From: Candidatus Roseilinea sp.
Lineage (GTDB): Bacteria; Chloroflexota; Anaerolineae; J036; Brachytrichaceae
Length of the DNA: 64,000 nucleotides
Assembly (NCBI GenBank): GCA_025998955.1
Contig: AP024676.1
Location: forward strand, 1,860,001 to 1,924,000
Direction of reading: 5' to 3'
The notes beneath the pieces are model-generated. The model was not told where the DNA came from, ran no database searches, and saw only the letters and a program-made list of their open reading frames with translations. The position numbers were made by a program, and so were the translations under genes. Positions 39,570 through 48,272 of this stretch are shown here, piece by piece; the first letter of the stretch is position 1; the number at the start of each line of letters is the position of its first letter.

Positions 39570-40675
39570 CGGTCGCGGCATCCCTGGCGTTCGAGCACAT
39601 CTCTTTTGCGTATGACGCCACTCACCCGGTGGTGCACGACATCTGTCTATCCGTCCAGCCAGGTGAAATCGTGGTGTTAGTCGGGCCGAGCGGCTGCGGG
39701 AAGAGCACGCTGCTCCGGTTGACGGCCGGCTTGTTGTTTCCCACTGCCGGTCGCTTGCTGATGGACGGCGCGGACACCAGCGCACTCCCACCCGACCGCC
39801 GACAGGTCGGCTGGGTACCGCAGAGCTACGCCTTGTTCGATCACCTGAACGTGCGAGACAACATCGCGTTCGGCTTACGGATGCACCGTGCGCCCAAGCA
39901 GGAGATCGCCCGGCGCGTGCGCGACATGCTCGAACTTTGTCGTATCGCGGAACTGGCCGAGCGCCGCGTCAGCCAACTTTCGGGCGGCCAGCGCCAGCGC
40001 GTGGCGATCGCCCGCGCGCTAGCGGTGTCGCCGCGGGTATTACTGCTCGACGAGCCGCTCGCCGCGTTGGACCCACAATTGCGCACAGCCATCCGCGCGG
40101 ACTTGCAGGCGTTGCTGCGCACGAGCGGCGTGACGACGCTTTTCGTCACGCACGATCAAGCCGAAGCGATGGCCGTGGCCGACCGCGTCGCCGTCCTGCG
40201 CGCCGGTCGCGTCGAACAATTCGGCACACCGCAAACGCTGTGGCGCTCGCCGGCTAACGCGTTCGTCGCCGAGTTCTTCGGCGGCGCTACTGTTTTGCCC
40301 GCTCAACGCGTGAGTGAACGCTGCGTTCGGCTGGCGCCGGGGGTAGACGCACACACGACATCGGCCGTCGCGTCTGCGATGTGCAGCATCGCGGTCCGGC
40401 CAGGTGACTTGGAGATTATCGCGCAGGACGGGCTGACCGAGAGCACCGGTCAACTCGTCGTCAGTGCAAGTGAGTTTACCGGTGATGGCTTTAAGGTCAC
40501 AGGGGAGTTACGTGGCGCCGGCACAGTGACGCTCGTTCATGACCAGCCGGTCGTTCTCGGTCAGACTTATCCTGTGCGCGTGAAGACTGGTCGGTTGCTC
40601 AGCATTGTCGGCCAGGACGCGCACGTACTGCAAAGCGACACATCGAATCACACTCGGGGAAGGAGATCATCTTGA
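39566..40675 (+). CDS. ABC transporter ATP-binding protein with TOBE domain
   Basis: A 369-residue importer ATPase. Walker A is GPSGCGKST, the Q-loop is VPQSYALF, the signature is LSGGQRQRVAIARALA, Walker B is VLLLDEPLAALD and the switch histidine is in FVTHDQAEAM. A C-terminal TOBE-like domain (about 275-360) is typical of the PotA/FbpC/PhnT group and may contribute to regulation or substrate class. Translation starts at the ATG overlapping the permease stop. It is followed by a TTG-started hydrolase overlapping by 4 bp, showing the hydrolase belongs to the same operon. Confidence 0.92.
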   Translation: MTVAASLAFEHISFAYDATHPVVHDICLSVQPGEIVVLVGPSGCGKSTLLRLTAGLLFPTAGRLLMDGADTSALPPDRRQVGWVPQSYALFDHLNVRDNIAFGLRMHRAPKQEIARRVRDMLELCRIAELAERRVSQLSGGQRQRVAIARALAVSPRVLLLDEPLAALDPQLRTAIRADLQALLRTSGVTTLFVTHDQAEAMAVADRVAVLRAGRVEQFGTPQTLWRSPANAFVAEFFGGATVLPAQRVSERCVRLAPGVDAHTTSAVASAMCSIAVRPGDLEIIAQDGLTESTGQLVVSASEFTGDGFKVTGELRGAGTVTLVHDQPVVLGQTYPVRVKTGRLLSIVGQDAHVLQSDTSNHTRGRRSS

Positions 40676-41451
40676 ACAAAGCTGCCACGGAGTTCATCGT
40701 GCTGGGTTGCCGGGCCGGATCGCCGGGCGAAGGCGCAGCCGCATCCGGCTATCTCATTCGGAGCAACGGGAAGACCATCTTATTGGACTGTGGGCCTGGA
40801 ATTGTGTTGGAGCTGACGCAGCGCGGCCTGGCCGATCCTTTGGACGCCGTCATCATCACCCACGCACATGCCGATCACTGCGCCGATCTGGTGGCGCTGG
40901 CCTACCACCGCCTGTTCCCGGTTGCGCGGGCGCCCTTGCCACTTTGGAGTACGCCATCGGTTGGGCACATGCTGAAGGCACTCGACGAAGTATTCGGCAT
41001 CCCCACCCTGCCGGCGCTGGCCAATCCGCTGAGTCGTGCCTTCGACTTTCGGCCGATCACGCCGGGGGGGACTTTTTGCGCGGCTGATCTGACGGTCGAA
41101 GCGATGGCAACCGCGCATCCTACGCCTACCTTCGCAGTGCGATTCCCTGAGCTTGGGCTGGTCTACACCGCCGATGGCGCGCTCACCGATGCCCTGGTGA
41201 CCTTTGCACAGTCGGCAGCGCTGCTGGTAGCCGAGTGCACTTATCTCACCGCCGACAGTTACGATTTGAATGGACACGGGCACATGTCGGCTGCACAGGT
41301 CGGGCAACTCGCCTCGCGCGCCGGTGCACGTCGGCTGCTGTTGACGCACTTTGCCACCTGTGCTGAGGCGCAGCGCAGCGCGCAGATTGTCGCGGAGCAC
41401 TTCGCGGGTGAAGTTGAGACGGCACAGCCGGGTATGTGCATGAATCTGTGA
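40672..41451 (+). CDS. Metallo-beta-lactamase-fold hydrolase (RNase Z/PhnP-like)
   Basis: A 259-residue MBL-fold enzyme. The dinuclear zinc motif is ITHAHADHCADL; further ligands are likely in the TAHPTP, YTADGALTD and HGHMSAAQVG segments. The overall outline recalls RNase Z/PhnP-type phosphodiesterases rather than beta-lactamases. Start is TTG 40672 inside the ATPase stop (TTGA) with AAGGAG upstream. Because it is coupled to an importer, it probably processes the imported compound or a derivative, for example a phosphodiester or a lactone. The actual substrate is unknown. Confidence 0.82.
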   Translation: MNKAATEFIVLGCRAGSPGEGAAASGYLIRSNGKTILLDCGPGIVLELTQRGLADPLDAVIITHAHADHCADLVALAYHRLFPVARAPLPLWSTPSVGHMLKALDEVFGIPTLPALANPLSRAFDFRPITPGGTFCAADLTVEAMATAHPTPTFAVRFPELGLVYTADGALTDALVTFAQSAALLVAECTYLTADSYDLNGHGHMSAAQVGQLASRAGARRLLLTHFATCAEAQRSAQIVAEHFAGEVETAQPGMCMNL

Positions 41452-41512
41452 AGTTGACGGATGTACGCTCCGCTTGCCCGAAAGACACGATCTGCGGCAC
41501 AATAAAGCCTCG

Positions 41513-42271
41513 ATGAGCGACGCCGTTGCATCGAAGCCGAGGCCAGGCCGGCGATGGGCCAGTTCAGCTAAGCTTTTGACGACGGGCAAGGTCAAAACGC
41601 TGCGCCTCAAGTCCGCCAAAAAACCGCAACAACGCGTCTACAGCCAACTGCGTGAGATGATTCTGACGAGCAAGTTGCAGCCAGGAGAGTGGCTGCGGCA
41701 AGAGCAACTCGCGGCGTTGTTCGGCGTGAGTCGCACGCCGGTGCGCGAAGCGCTGCGCATGCTCAGCCAGGAACAACTCGTCGAATTCGTGCCGAATTAT
41801 GGCGTGCGCGTTGTGCCACTCAGTTGGGAAGAATTCGAGGAACTTTACGCGCTGCGCATTGGGCTGGAAGGGCTGGCGGCGCGCCTAACCGCTGAACGGG
41901 CGACGGAAGAAGACATCGCTGCCCTGCGCAAGTCGCTAAAGGAAATCGCCGCGCTGGCCGAGCAAGGCAACCTGCGCGAGTATCTGCACGAGGAGTGGAA
42001 GTTCCGCCTGAAGTGTTACGCTATCCTCAAGCGCCCGCGCCTAATGCAGAAGATCAAACATTTGCGCGAACATGCCGAGCGATATCTGCGCCTGGCGTAC
42101 ACCGTCGAGGGCAAGATACACGAGTCGTTAGACTTCCATCGCCGGCTACTGGAGGCGATCGCCGATCACGACGGTGCAGCCGCCGAGCGAATTAACCAAG
42201 ATGCGTTACGCTGGACGTTGCAGAACGCTGGGCCGGTGGTGCGTAAGCTCGAGGGTGGGCCGGCCACGTAG
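41513..42271 (+). CDS. GntR-family (FadR/FCD-type) transcriptional regulator
   Basis: A 252-residue regulator. The winged helix is YSQLREMILTSKLQPGEWLR with recognition helix EQLAALFGVSRTPVREALRM. An all-helical FCD effector domain follows (LRIGLEGLAARLTAE through HEEWKFRLKCYAILKRPRLM to ESLDFHRRLLEAI), which usually binds a metal and a carboxylate or sugar acid. It stands 61 bp after the MBL gene and likely controls the importer operon; the palindrome at 36643-36657 is a candidate site. CACAAT ends 9 nt before ATG 41513. Confidence 0.88.
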   Translation: MSDAVASKPRPGRRWASSAKLLTTGKVKTLRLKSAKKPQQRVYSQLREMILTSKLQPGEWLRQEQLAALFGVSRTPVREALRMLSQEQLVEFVPNYGVRVVPLSWEEFEELYALRIGLEGLAARLTAERATEEDIAALRKSLKEIAALAEQGNLREYLHEEWKFRLKCYAILKRPRLMQKIKHLREHAERYLRLAYTVEGKIHESLDFHRRLLEAIADHDGAAAERINQDALRWTLQNAGPVVRKLEGGPAT

Positions 42272-42373
42272 GCTCGTTGCATAAGGCTCAGTTTTAGCAA
42301 GGCAGGACATGCTTTCACAGCTTAATAGGCGCCAGCGAGCCTATGTTTCCCGCCCCTTTGGCCAGCATGTCCT
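42269..42373 (+). repeat. Interleaved inverted repeats (pseudoknot geometry)
   Basis: Arm pairs TAGGCTCG (42269-42276) with CGAGCCTA (42336-42343), and AGGACATGC (42304-42312) with GCATGTCCT (42365-42373), are nested alternately, beginning at the gntR stop codon. This could be an RNA 3' structure or the remains of a mobile element. No gene is supported in the remaining gap to 42654. Confidence 0.5.
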
Positions 42374-42654
42374 CCCACATCACTGCGTCCAAGTCATCCG
42401 AATGGCGCTGACGGGTCTACCCCCGTGGCCAACAGGCTGTCCCATCGCTCATGACGCATGACAATCGCTCCGTCTGTCCTCATTCCGGCGCGTGACGGCT
42501 GGAAGCTAAGCTTTTCCACACGCCGCCTGGCATACAGCATCCAGCACATTCCCTGATAGGGTGCAGTGCACCTGACCGTGCGCCTGCACCCACACCACCC
42601 CACCAACGCCGGGTCACCGACCGTCGTGATGCAAGCCTGGTATTTCGGACGTTC

Positions 42655-45600
42655 CTAGCCACAGCCGCTGGTCTTGGGAACTACGTTGACGGTGATCCTG
42701 AGCATAATGGGGCGTTCTTGATTTAGGGCACGGGGCTCAATCAGGCCCGCATCGTATGCCCGGCCCACAATCCTCAACTCATGCTTGCCAAATGTTGGCC
42801 TGAGCGCAGCGCCAGAAGCTGATAGAAACTGACCATCCCACATGAGTTGCACCGGCACAGAATTTTTCAGCAACCAGCCGGATGCAGGGATCAGGCGGCC
42901 AGAAACTGAGACGGTCTCACCTTGACAGATGGCAATTTCATTGCGTCCGTCTATAGTGGGCATTGTGACTCCTCGGATAGCAAATTGGGCACGATCGGCT
43001 CCGACTGAGACCAATCGCGGCTTCACGTTGCTATGTTGGTTATGCTGCATAACCACATCGAGCTGACCTCCGCCTTGTACCAGGGCGCTCACGGTTTTTT
43101 GGCCGACGAGATATGACTTGTAGTAAAGGATATTGGTGTAGTGTGGCGTCTCGTAAGCTGGCTTCATGTATGGGACAACCTCAGTCTGCTCAACGATGAG
43201 CATGTCTGGGTTAGTTGGCGATGGTTCGAAAGGCAAGATCAACCAGCTGTCACCCGATGTGGTGTTAGGCGTGATAGGAAGTGGTTTGCCGTCCAGGGAC
43301 AGCGTCGCAATAACAGGGTAGGCCTCATAGTTGCGGATCACTATTGCCCGTGCTTCTTCACGAGGAAGCGAGATCCTATGAAGGGGAGCCCAAGACGACT
43401 TGTCCCCATTACGAATCAACAGGTCATCTAGGATGTCCGTGAGGAAGAAGTCCAGCTTGCGATCTATCGCTGTCTGGTTAGTGCCCTGGTTTTGTGAACC
43501 CGGTATCAGCGTATAAGCTACTACTCTCAGGCCGCGGCGGCGGATGTACTCAGGAAGGGGCTTGGATTCGACAAGGGTGTCGGCCACGGCCAAATCAATC
43601 GCCACGCCATCATATCCCTTCGCCAACCAATTGTCGATTGCACTCACCCAATTGATGAGAGAAAGGCGCGACACAACGCGCAACTTATAGATACGATCGT
43701 CTACTACTCCGTCTAGTGCGCTATCTTCGAACGAAGTCACCCAGACATTCTGACGGCGGCTGGCGCAACGTTCCACCACACCACTTTGTAGCAGAATGGC
43801 TTGAACGGCTTCGCCTAGCCGCTTATTTCGCTGGGCCTTATTTTCTGTAGGGTGCTCGCTATTCTTCATCTCGACGAACCAGCCACAATAGTCTCTGTAG
43901 CGAGCATCCGTAACGACATTCTGCAGGAGCAGGTAGCGTTCCCCCTTAAACTTAGGCAACCAACTGGCGCCTTCAGAAGCCAGCGCCATCTGGGTGCCGA
44001 TGTCACAATTCCCCGTAAGGAAAGGCGTGACATCAACCTCCATGTTCTTGTTATGGCATGCTGCAGTTGGTCCATACACCTGGGTGGGCACATCCGGTGT
44101 GAAACCCTGATGCGGCTTATAGAGAGAACCATGGGCGATGATTACCTTCCCATCACTGGCAAGCTGCGTATCTACCTCGATATATCTCGCCCCTTTCTCC
44201 ATGGCACGCTTGATCGCCTCGTTCGTGTTGTCAGGCGAACTCACGCGGTCGCCCCGGTGTGCGATAGCCTCGGTCTTCGTCCATGCCAGGGGTTGAGAGG
44301 TCAGCGTTAGATCCCGGATGGCGCTACGTATCGCGTTCGGATCAATATTGTCGAATGTGTCATCCGTGTAGACGATGCGTCGCGACGTGAAATATCGGAT
44401 GGGTTTCGGGCGCACACACAAAACGTCATAGACGCTAAAAAGGTAGCGTCTTTGGACGATGAAAGGCCGATAAGTCACGGATCCAGGTTCAATAGTGAGG
44501 ATGGTGTCCATTTGGAGTGTCCACTTAACCGCACCCGTGGTCACGCAACTATTGGCCGCGTTTCTGAGAGCAGATACATTTGCCGATAAGTTCAATGGGT
44601 TCATCTTTAGCTGCCTGCATATTTGGCTTGAACCTGCTCCTGCAATTGCCTTTCGCCAAAACTTTTCGATCCAGGCTGAGGTGGCAGGAGGTTGGCTAAA
44701 GCCATAAGGTCGCAGCATCAGCTCGCAGTTCCAGCGATTCAGAGCTCCCATCAATTCGAGCTCACTGGCGAGCAGGTTCAGACACTGTACCGGCCCAGCA
44801 TAGACCCACATCTCACGGTCACGCTTTTGGGTAGGCGTGTCCTCCAACGTGTAGATACGGTATAGCAGGTGCTGTACTAGTTGCCGACAATCAGCAGCGG
44901 TCGACGCGGGCTGCATCACCTGGCTACCAGTATCTAGATCTAGGACGGTCCCGTTCAGAAGCTCGAGCGAGACAACGTTCGATTCACGACTTATGCCTTG
45001 TGACGTGATGGCGGCAACTGAGAAAGTCGCGACACCGGCGTCAGCGACGAATAAGCTATCACTGACCCACTGGTTATCCGTCAATTGCATTGTTTCCGAC
45101 CGGTCACCAACGCTATATTTCAAGTTATAGAAGATCGCATCAGGCACAGCAGTCCATGCAAGATGAACATGGCCGTCCAACGTCATTGTCAGACTCAGTG
45201 TTGGGCCGTCGAACTCGCCCAACGACGCGGACGGATCACTCGACGGTTGCAAGGTCAGAGGCAGATACATCCGATGGCCGAACTCTGCACAGCAAGTCGT
45301 GCTTTTGTCGGAGTCTCCTTCCGAAGTGACATCGGGAGAGGTTGCGTCTGCTTCGGGCGCCGGTTCAGGTATCGAATCACTCAGTATCGTGTCTGAGTTG
45401 GAAATCGGCTCCAAAGCAGGAGGGACATTGGACTCATTCGCGGGTATATCCTCCAGTGTGGGGATAGCACTGCTGATTAGTCGCAGGTCATCTACAAAGA
45501 ATGTTGGCTGAATTGCACCAGTGCCCTCTTGGATCGCGATGGCAGAAATACTCTCTGGATTACCAAGCTGGCTGAAGGGCACAATGACCTCCCTCCAAGC

Positions 45601-46050
45601 GCCACCCGGCACAGTCAACTCAATGGCAGAGGTGTCCTGACCCGTTGAGCCGTGCTTGGCAAATACCCGAATATGCGTGACCGGCGCTGTGCCATACATC
45701 CAGAAGGCGATCGCCGTGTATCCCGCCGTAGCCATCGGGCTGTTCGTGCCAAACAACGCGCCAGCCCAGGGCTGGTCGTAGGTGATGGCGATAGACGCAG
45801 CACTGCCGTCGAGTGCCGGCGCTGCGTTCGCAAAGTCGATCGTGGTGTTCCATGACCAGTTTTGCCAGGGATCTGCTAGATGATTGCCGTAGATGAGAAA
45901 GTCACCCAGCGACTGAGCGTGAGCTGCATGATGAACATGCCCAGGAACTAATACGGAGATGGTAACAACGATGATCGCCATAACACGCTGTAGCGCTGGC
46001 GTACCGTCGTAAGCACGTGACGAGGTGCAGTTAGGCTTATTTCTCTGCAT
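42655..46050 (-). CDS. Large secreted protein with glycerophosphodiester phosphodiesterase domain
   Basis: A 1131-residue exported protein. After the signal peptide, residues about 40-190 resemble a carbohydrate-binding beta-sandwich (NWSWNTTIDFANAAPALDGS, then FFVDDLRLI). A Ser/Glu/Pro linker and a fibronectin-III-like segment follow. A GDPD TIM-barrel begins near residue 598 with EAIAHRGDRVSSPDNTNEA and GARYIEVDTQLASDGKVIIAHGS, giving the expected His and Glu/Asp catalytic residues. The C-terminus is beta-rich. It probably hydrolyses glycerophosphodiesters outside the cell. Base composition is visibly lower in G+C than its neighbours and the codon choice is mixed, suggesting acquisition by transfer. 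Confidence 0.8.
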   Translation of the reverse strand: MQRNKPNCTSSRAYDGTPALQRVMAIIVVTISVLVPGHVHHAAHAQSLGDFLIYGNHLADPWQNWSWNTTIDFANAAPALDGSAASIAITYDQPWAGALFGTNSPMATAGYTAIAFWMYGTAPVTHIRVFAKHGSTGQDTSAIELTVPGGAWREVIVPFSQLGNPESISAIAIQEGTGAIQPTFFVDDLRLISSAIPTLEDIPANESNVPPALEPISNSDTILSDSIPEPAPEADATSPDVTSEGDSDKSTTCCAEFGHRMYLPLTLQPSSDPSASLGEFDGPTLSLTMTLDGHVHLAWTAVPDAIFYNLKYSVGDRSETMQLTDNQWVSDSLFVADAGVATFSVAAITSQGISRESNVVSLELLNGTVLDLDTGSQVMQPASTAADCRQLVQHLLYRIYTLEDTPTQKRDREMWVYAGPVQCLNLLASELELMGALNRWNCELMLRPYGFSQPPATSAWIEKFWRKAIAGAGSSQICRQLKMNPLNLSANVSALRNAANSCVTTGAVKWTLQMDTILTIEPGSVTYRPFIVQRRYLFSVYDVLCVRPKPIRYFTSRRIVYTDDTFDNIDPNAIRSAIRDLTLTSQPLAWTKTEAIAHRGDRVSSPDNTNEAIKRAMEKGARYIEVDTQLASDGKVIIAHGSLYKPHQGFTPDVPTQVYGPTAACHNKNMEVDVTPFLTGNCDIGTQMALASEGASWLPKFKGERYLLLQNVVTDARYRDYCGWFVEMKNSEHPTENKAQRNKRLGEAVQAILLQSGVVERCASRRQNVWVTSFEDSALDGVVDDRIYKLRVVSRLSLINWVSAIDNWLAKGYDGVAIDLAVADTLVESKPLPEYIRRRGLRVVAYTLIPGSQNQGTNQTAIDRKLDFFLTDILDDLLIRNGDKSSWAPLHRISLPREEARAIVIRNYEAYPVIATLSLDGKPLPITPNTTSGDSWLILPFEPSPTNPDMLIVEQTEVVPYMKPAYETPHYTNILYYKSYLVGQKTVSALVQGGGQLDVVMQHNQHSNVKPRLVSVGADRAQFAIRGVTMPTIDGRNEIAICQGETVSVSGRLIPASGWLLKNSVPVQLMWDGQFLSASGAALRPTFGKHELRIVGRAYDAGLIEPRALNQERPIMLRITVNVVPKTSGCG

Positions 46051-46127
46051 GATATTATGTAGCTCCTAAACTCAGACGTTTGTTCGAAACAGATTGGCGC
46101 GCATAGCCCGGGGCGATGCGCAGCCAC

Positions 46128-46149
46128 AATTACTGTATACACTTACTTG
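46128..46149. repeat. 22-bp motif shared with the ABC operon promoter region
   Basis: AATTACTGTATACACTTACT here matches 36678-36699 at 20 of 22 positions. It lies 78 bp upstream of the GDPD gene, in the 248-bp gap between two minus-strand genes; nothing else is recognised there. Confidence 0.4.
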
Positions 46150-46298
46150 GAGAGAATAGCAGAGCCTTTTTAAGGCTTCGTTATCCAAGGGTGGTCAGCG
46201 TGTTGTTATTGGGGAACACGAACCGATACAGCACTTGAGCCGACCAGGGGAAAGTCTATTGGGACAACGGTTCGGGGATGTAACGCGAGGGCAAACCA

Positions 46299-47219
46299 CT
46301 AGCGATTCGGCAACCAGGCATGCAGGTGGTTCACAACATGGAGCGCGTCCTCCGGCTTGCCAGGCACGACGCAATCCAGCGCGATCCGGCGGACATAGCC
46401 GGGCAGCGAACTGCCGTTCGAAGCTCTCTTCAACGTCTGCTCCAGGAAGTACACAAACTCATCCCAGGCCTGGCCAGGCGCGCCGCCTCGACGAATCGCT
46501 TCCATATCCGTGACAAAAGCGTGAGGCTGACTGTCGTACACGGTGATCTGATGCGGCACACCGGCGGCCTTCAACCCCTCCTGAAAAGCGTTCACGATGC
46601 CGATGGGAATAGATGCATCGGCGCCGCCAAAGATGCCGAGCACCGGCCCACCCAGCCCTTTCAACCGCTCCGGATCGGTCACCGGCGTGCCATAGAACAC
46701 GATCGTCGCCGCTACGCTGGGATTGGTCACGGCGTAGCGAATGGACGTGCCCCCACCAAAGCAGAAGCCCATCAGCGCGATGCGATCGGCCTGCACATCG
46801 GGCTGCGACGCCGCCCAGCGATAAACGGCGTCCAAATCGCCATCTACCTGTGCCGGAGGGTTGGAGATCACGTTGAAGATGGCGCGCGGAATCCAGCTCG
46901 TCGTGATGCCGCGAAAAAGGTCGGGCGCGACAACGATGTAGCCCTCCTGCGCCAACGCATCGGCCTTGCCGAGGATCTCTGGCTTTAATCCCCAGAACTC
47001 GTGAATCATGATCACGGTTGGATGAGGACCCGGTGCGCTCGGTCGGGCGACATAGGCGCGGATTTCGGGGCCGTTCGGGTTAGGGATGCGCATATTGGTC
47101 AGCGCATCCAGGCGACCGTGGCTGAGCAGCGTGTCCACGAGGACCGAACCCACGAGCAGCGCCATAAGGGCAAGTAGCACACCGCCTAGGCCAAGCAAGA
47201 TCCGTTTAAGCCAATGCAT
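46299..47219 (-). CDS. Membrane-anchored dienelactone hydrolase family protein
   Basis: A 306-residue alpha/beta hydrolase. A signal anchor ([21 protein letters not shown]) precedes a DLH domain. The nucleophile elbow is MGFCFGGG with Cys in place of Ser, as in true dienelactone hydrolases; an acid is likely in FGGADASIP, and the His in SQPHAFV. The reaction would be hydrolysis of a lactone or ester at the cell surface. It lies 11 bp downstream of the arginase gene on the same strand and is probably cotranscribed. A functional link to arginine metabolism is not apparent. Confidence 0.86.
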   Translation of the reverse strand: MHWLKRILLGLGGVLLALMALLVGSVLVDTLLSHGRLDALTNMRIPNPNGPEIRAYVARPSAPGPHPTVIMIHEFWGLKPEILGKADALAQEGYIVVAPDLFRGITTSWIPRAIFNVISNPPAQVDGDLDAVYRWAASQPDVQADRIALMGFCFGGGTSIRYAVTNPSVAATIVFYGTPVTDPERLKGLGGPVLGIFGGADASIPIGIVNAFQEGLKAAGVPHQITVYDSQPHAFVTDMEAIRRGGAPGQAWDEFVYFLEQTLKRASNGSSLPGYVRRIALDCVVPGKPEDALHVVNHLHAWLPNR

Positions 47220-47230
47220 GCGCGAGAAGT

Positions 47231-48127
47231 TCAGAAGATCGTTTTGCCGAACAACGAGGCGGTCAGTTCCACGGCCAGCTTAGCCGTGCGGTTGCGCTCG
47301 TCCAAGATCGGGTTGATCTCAACGATGTCGAGCGAGGTGACCTTGCCGCTATCGTGCAGGATCTCCATCAGCAGGTGCGCTTCGCGGTAGGACAGGCCAC
47401 CTGTCACCGGTGTGCCCACGCCGGGTGCTTCGGCCGGGTCGAGCGCGTCCATGTCCAGGCTGACATGGATGCGCCGGCAACTTTGCAGATATGCCAGTGC
47501 GGTATGCGTAACGGCGGCGATCCCGCGCTCGTCTACATCGCGCATGGTGAGCACGCGCACGCCGTGCTCGCGCAAGGCGACTTTCTCTAGAGGGTCGAGG
47601 TCGCGCGCGCCCAGGATGACGGCCTGTTCCGGCTTGATCTTCACGCCCGGCCGGCCAATGTTGGTGAGTTCCGGCGCGCCGAGTCCCATCAACGCGGCCA
47701 GCGACATGCCATGCACGTTGCCGCTGGGCGTGATCTCCGGCGTGTTGAAGTCGCCGTGCGCATCCACCCACAGCACGCCGATGTGGTCCTCCTGCGCGGT
47801 AATGGCCGACACGGTGCCGATGCTGAGCGAATGGTCGCCGCCGAGGAAGAGCGCGATCTCGCCGCGCGCGTTGATATCGTGGGCGGCGTTATAGATGTCG
47901 CGGCACACGCCGGCGATGCTGTGCAGGTGGCGCGCCTTGTCCGAGTCGAGCGGCACGGTCTCTGGCAACGGCACGGCGATGTTGCCGCTGTCGGTGATGG
48001 TGTGGCCAAGTGCGCGCAACTGTTGGTGCAGGCCGGCGTAGCGGATGACACTCGGCCCCATGTCCACGCCGCGCCGGCGCTGGCCGAGGTCCATCGGCAC
48101 GCCGATGATGTGAATGTGATGCGCCAT
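47231..48127 (-). CDS. rocF: Arginase
   Basis: A 298-residue ureohydrolase that converts arginine to ornithine and urea at a binuclear Mn centre. The arginase-type N-terminus [20 protein letters not shown] distinguishes it from agmatinase. Metal ligands occur in [23 protein letters not shown] and [21 protein letters not shown] 48127 directly begins the conserved region; the extended frame to 48241 crosses the repeat at 48174 and is rejected. It diverges from queA across a 145-bp gap containing a REP-like repeat. Confidence 0.92.
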   Translation of the reverse strand: MAHHIHIIGVPMDLGQRRRGVDMGPSVIRYAGLHQQLRALGHTITDSGNIAVPLPETVPLDSDKARHLHSIAGVCRDIYNAAHDINARGEIALFLGGDHSLSIGTVSAITAQEDHIGVLWVDAHGDFNTPEITPSGNVHGMSLAALMGLGAPELTNIGRPGVKIKPEQAVILGARDLDPLEKVALREHGVRVLTMRDVDERGIAAVTHTALAYLQSCRRIHVSLDMDALDPAEAPGVGTPVTGGLSYREAHLLMEILHDSGKVTSLDIVEINPILDERNRTAKLAVELTASLFGKTIF

Positions 48128-48173
48128 GATCGCGCCCAACGCAGGAACTATACACCGGCAGGGTACGACAAGA

Positions 48174-48209
48174 CGCCCCGGCGTGAACGCCAGAGCTGAA
48201 GCACGGGCG
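48174..48209. repeat. Interspersed palindromic (REP-like) repeat, copy 2
   Basis: CGCCCCGGCGTGAACGCC, a GCTGAAG tail and GCACGGGC. It matches the copy at 13271-13308 in core and tail and sits between the divergent arginase and queA genes. Confidence 0.65.
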
Positions 48210-48272
48210 ACGCAGCACATCGTTGCGCAGCCCGTAGTCAATGTACCTTTACACTTGCGCTACAAAGCGACC

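Noticed and set aside
42394-42606. A 70-residue minus-strand frame downstream of the GDPD gene
   Set aside because: No domain, no start signal and biased Arg/Cys/Trp composition; a transposase remnant was considered but no motif supports it.
46162-46176. AGCCTTTTTAAGGCT hairpin as a terminator
   Set aside because: Only a 6-bp AT-containing stem, not downstream of a gene on a consistent strand.
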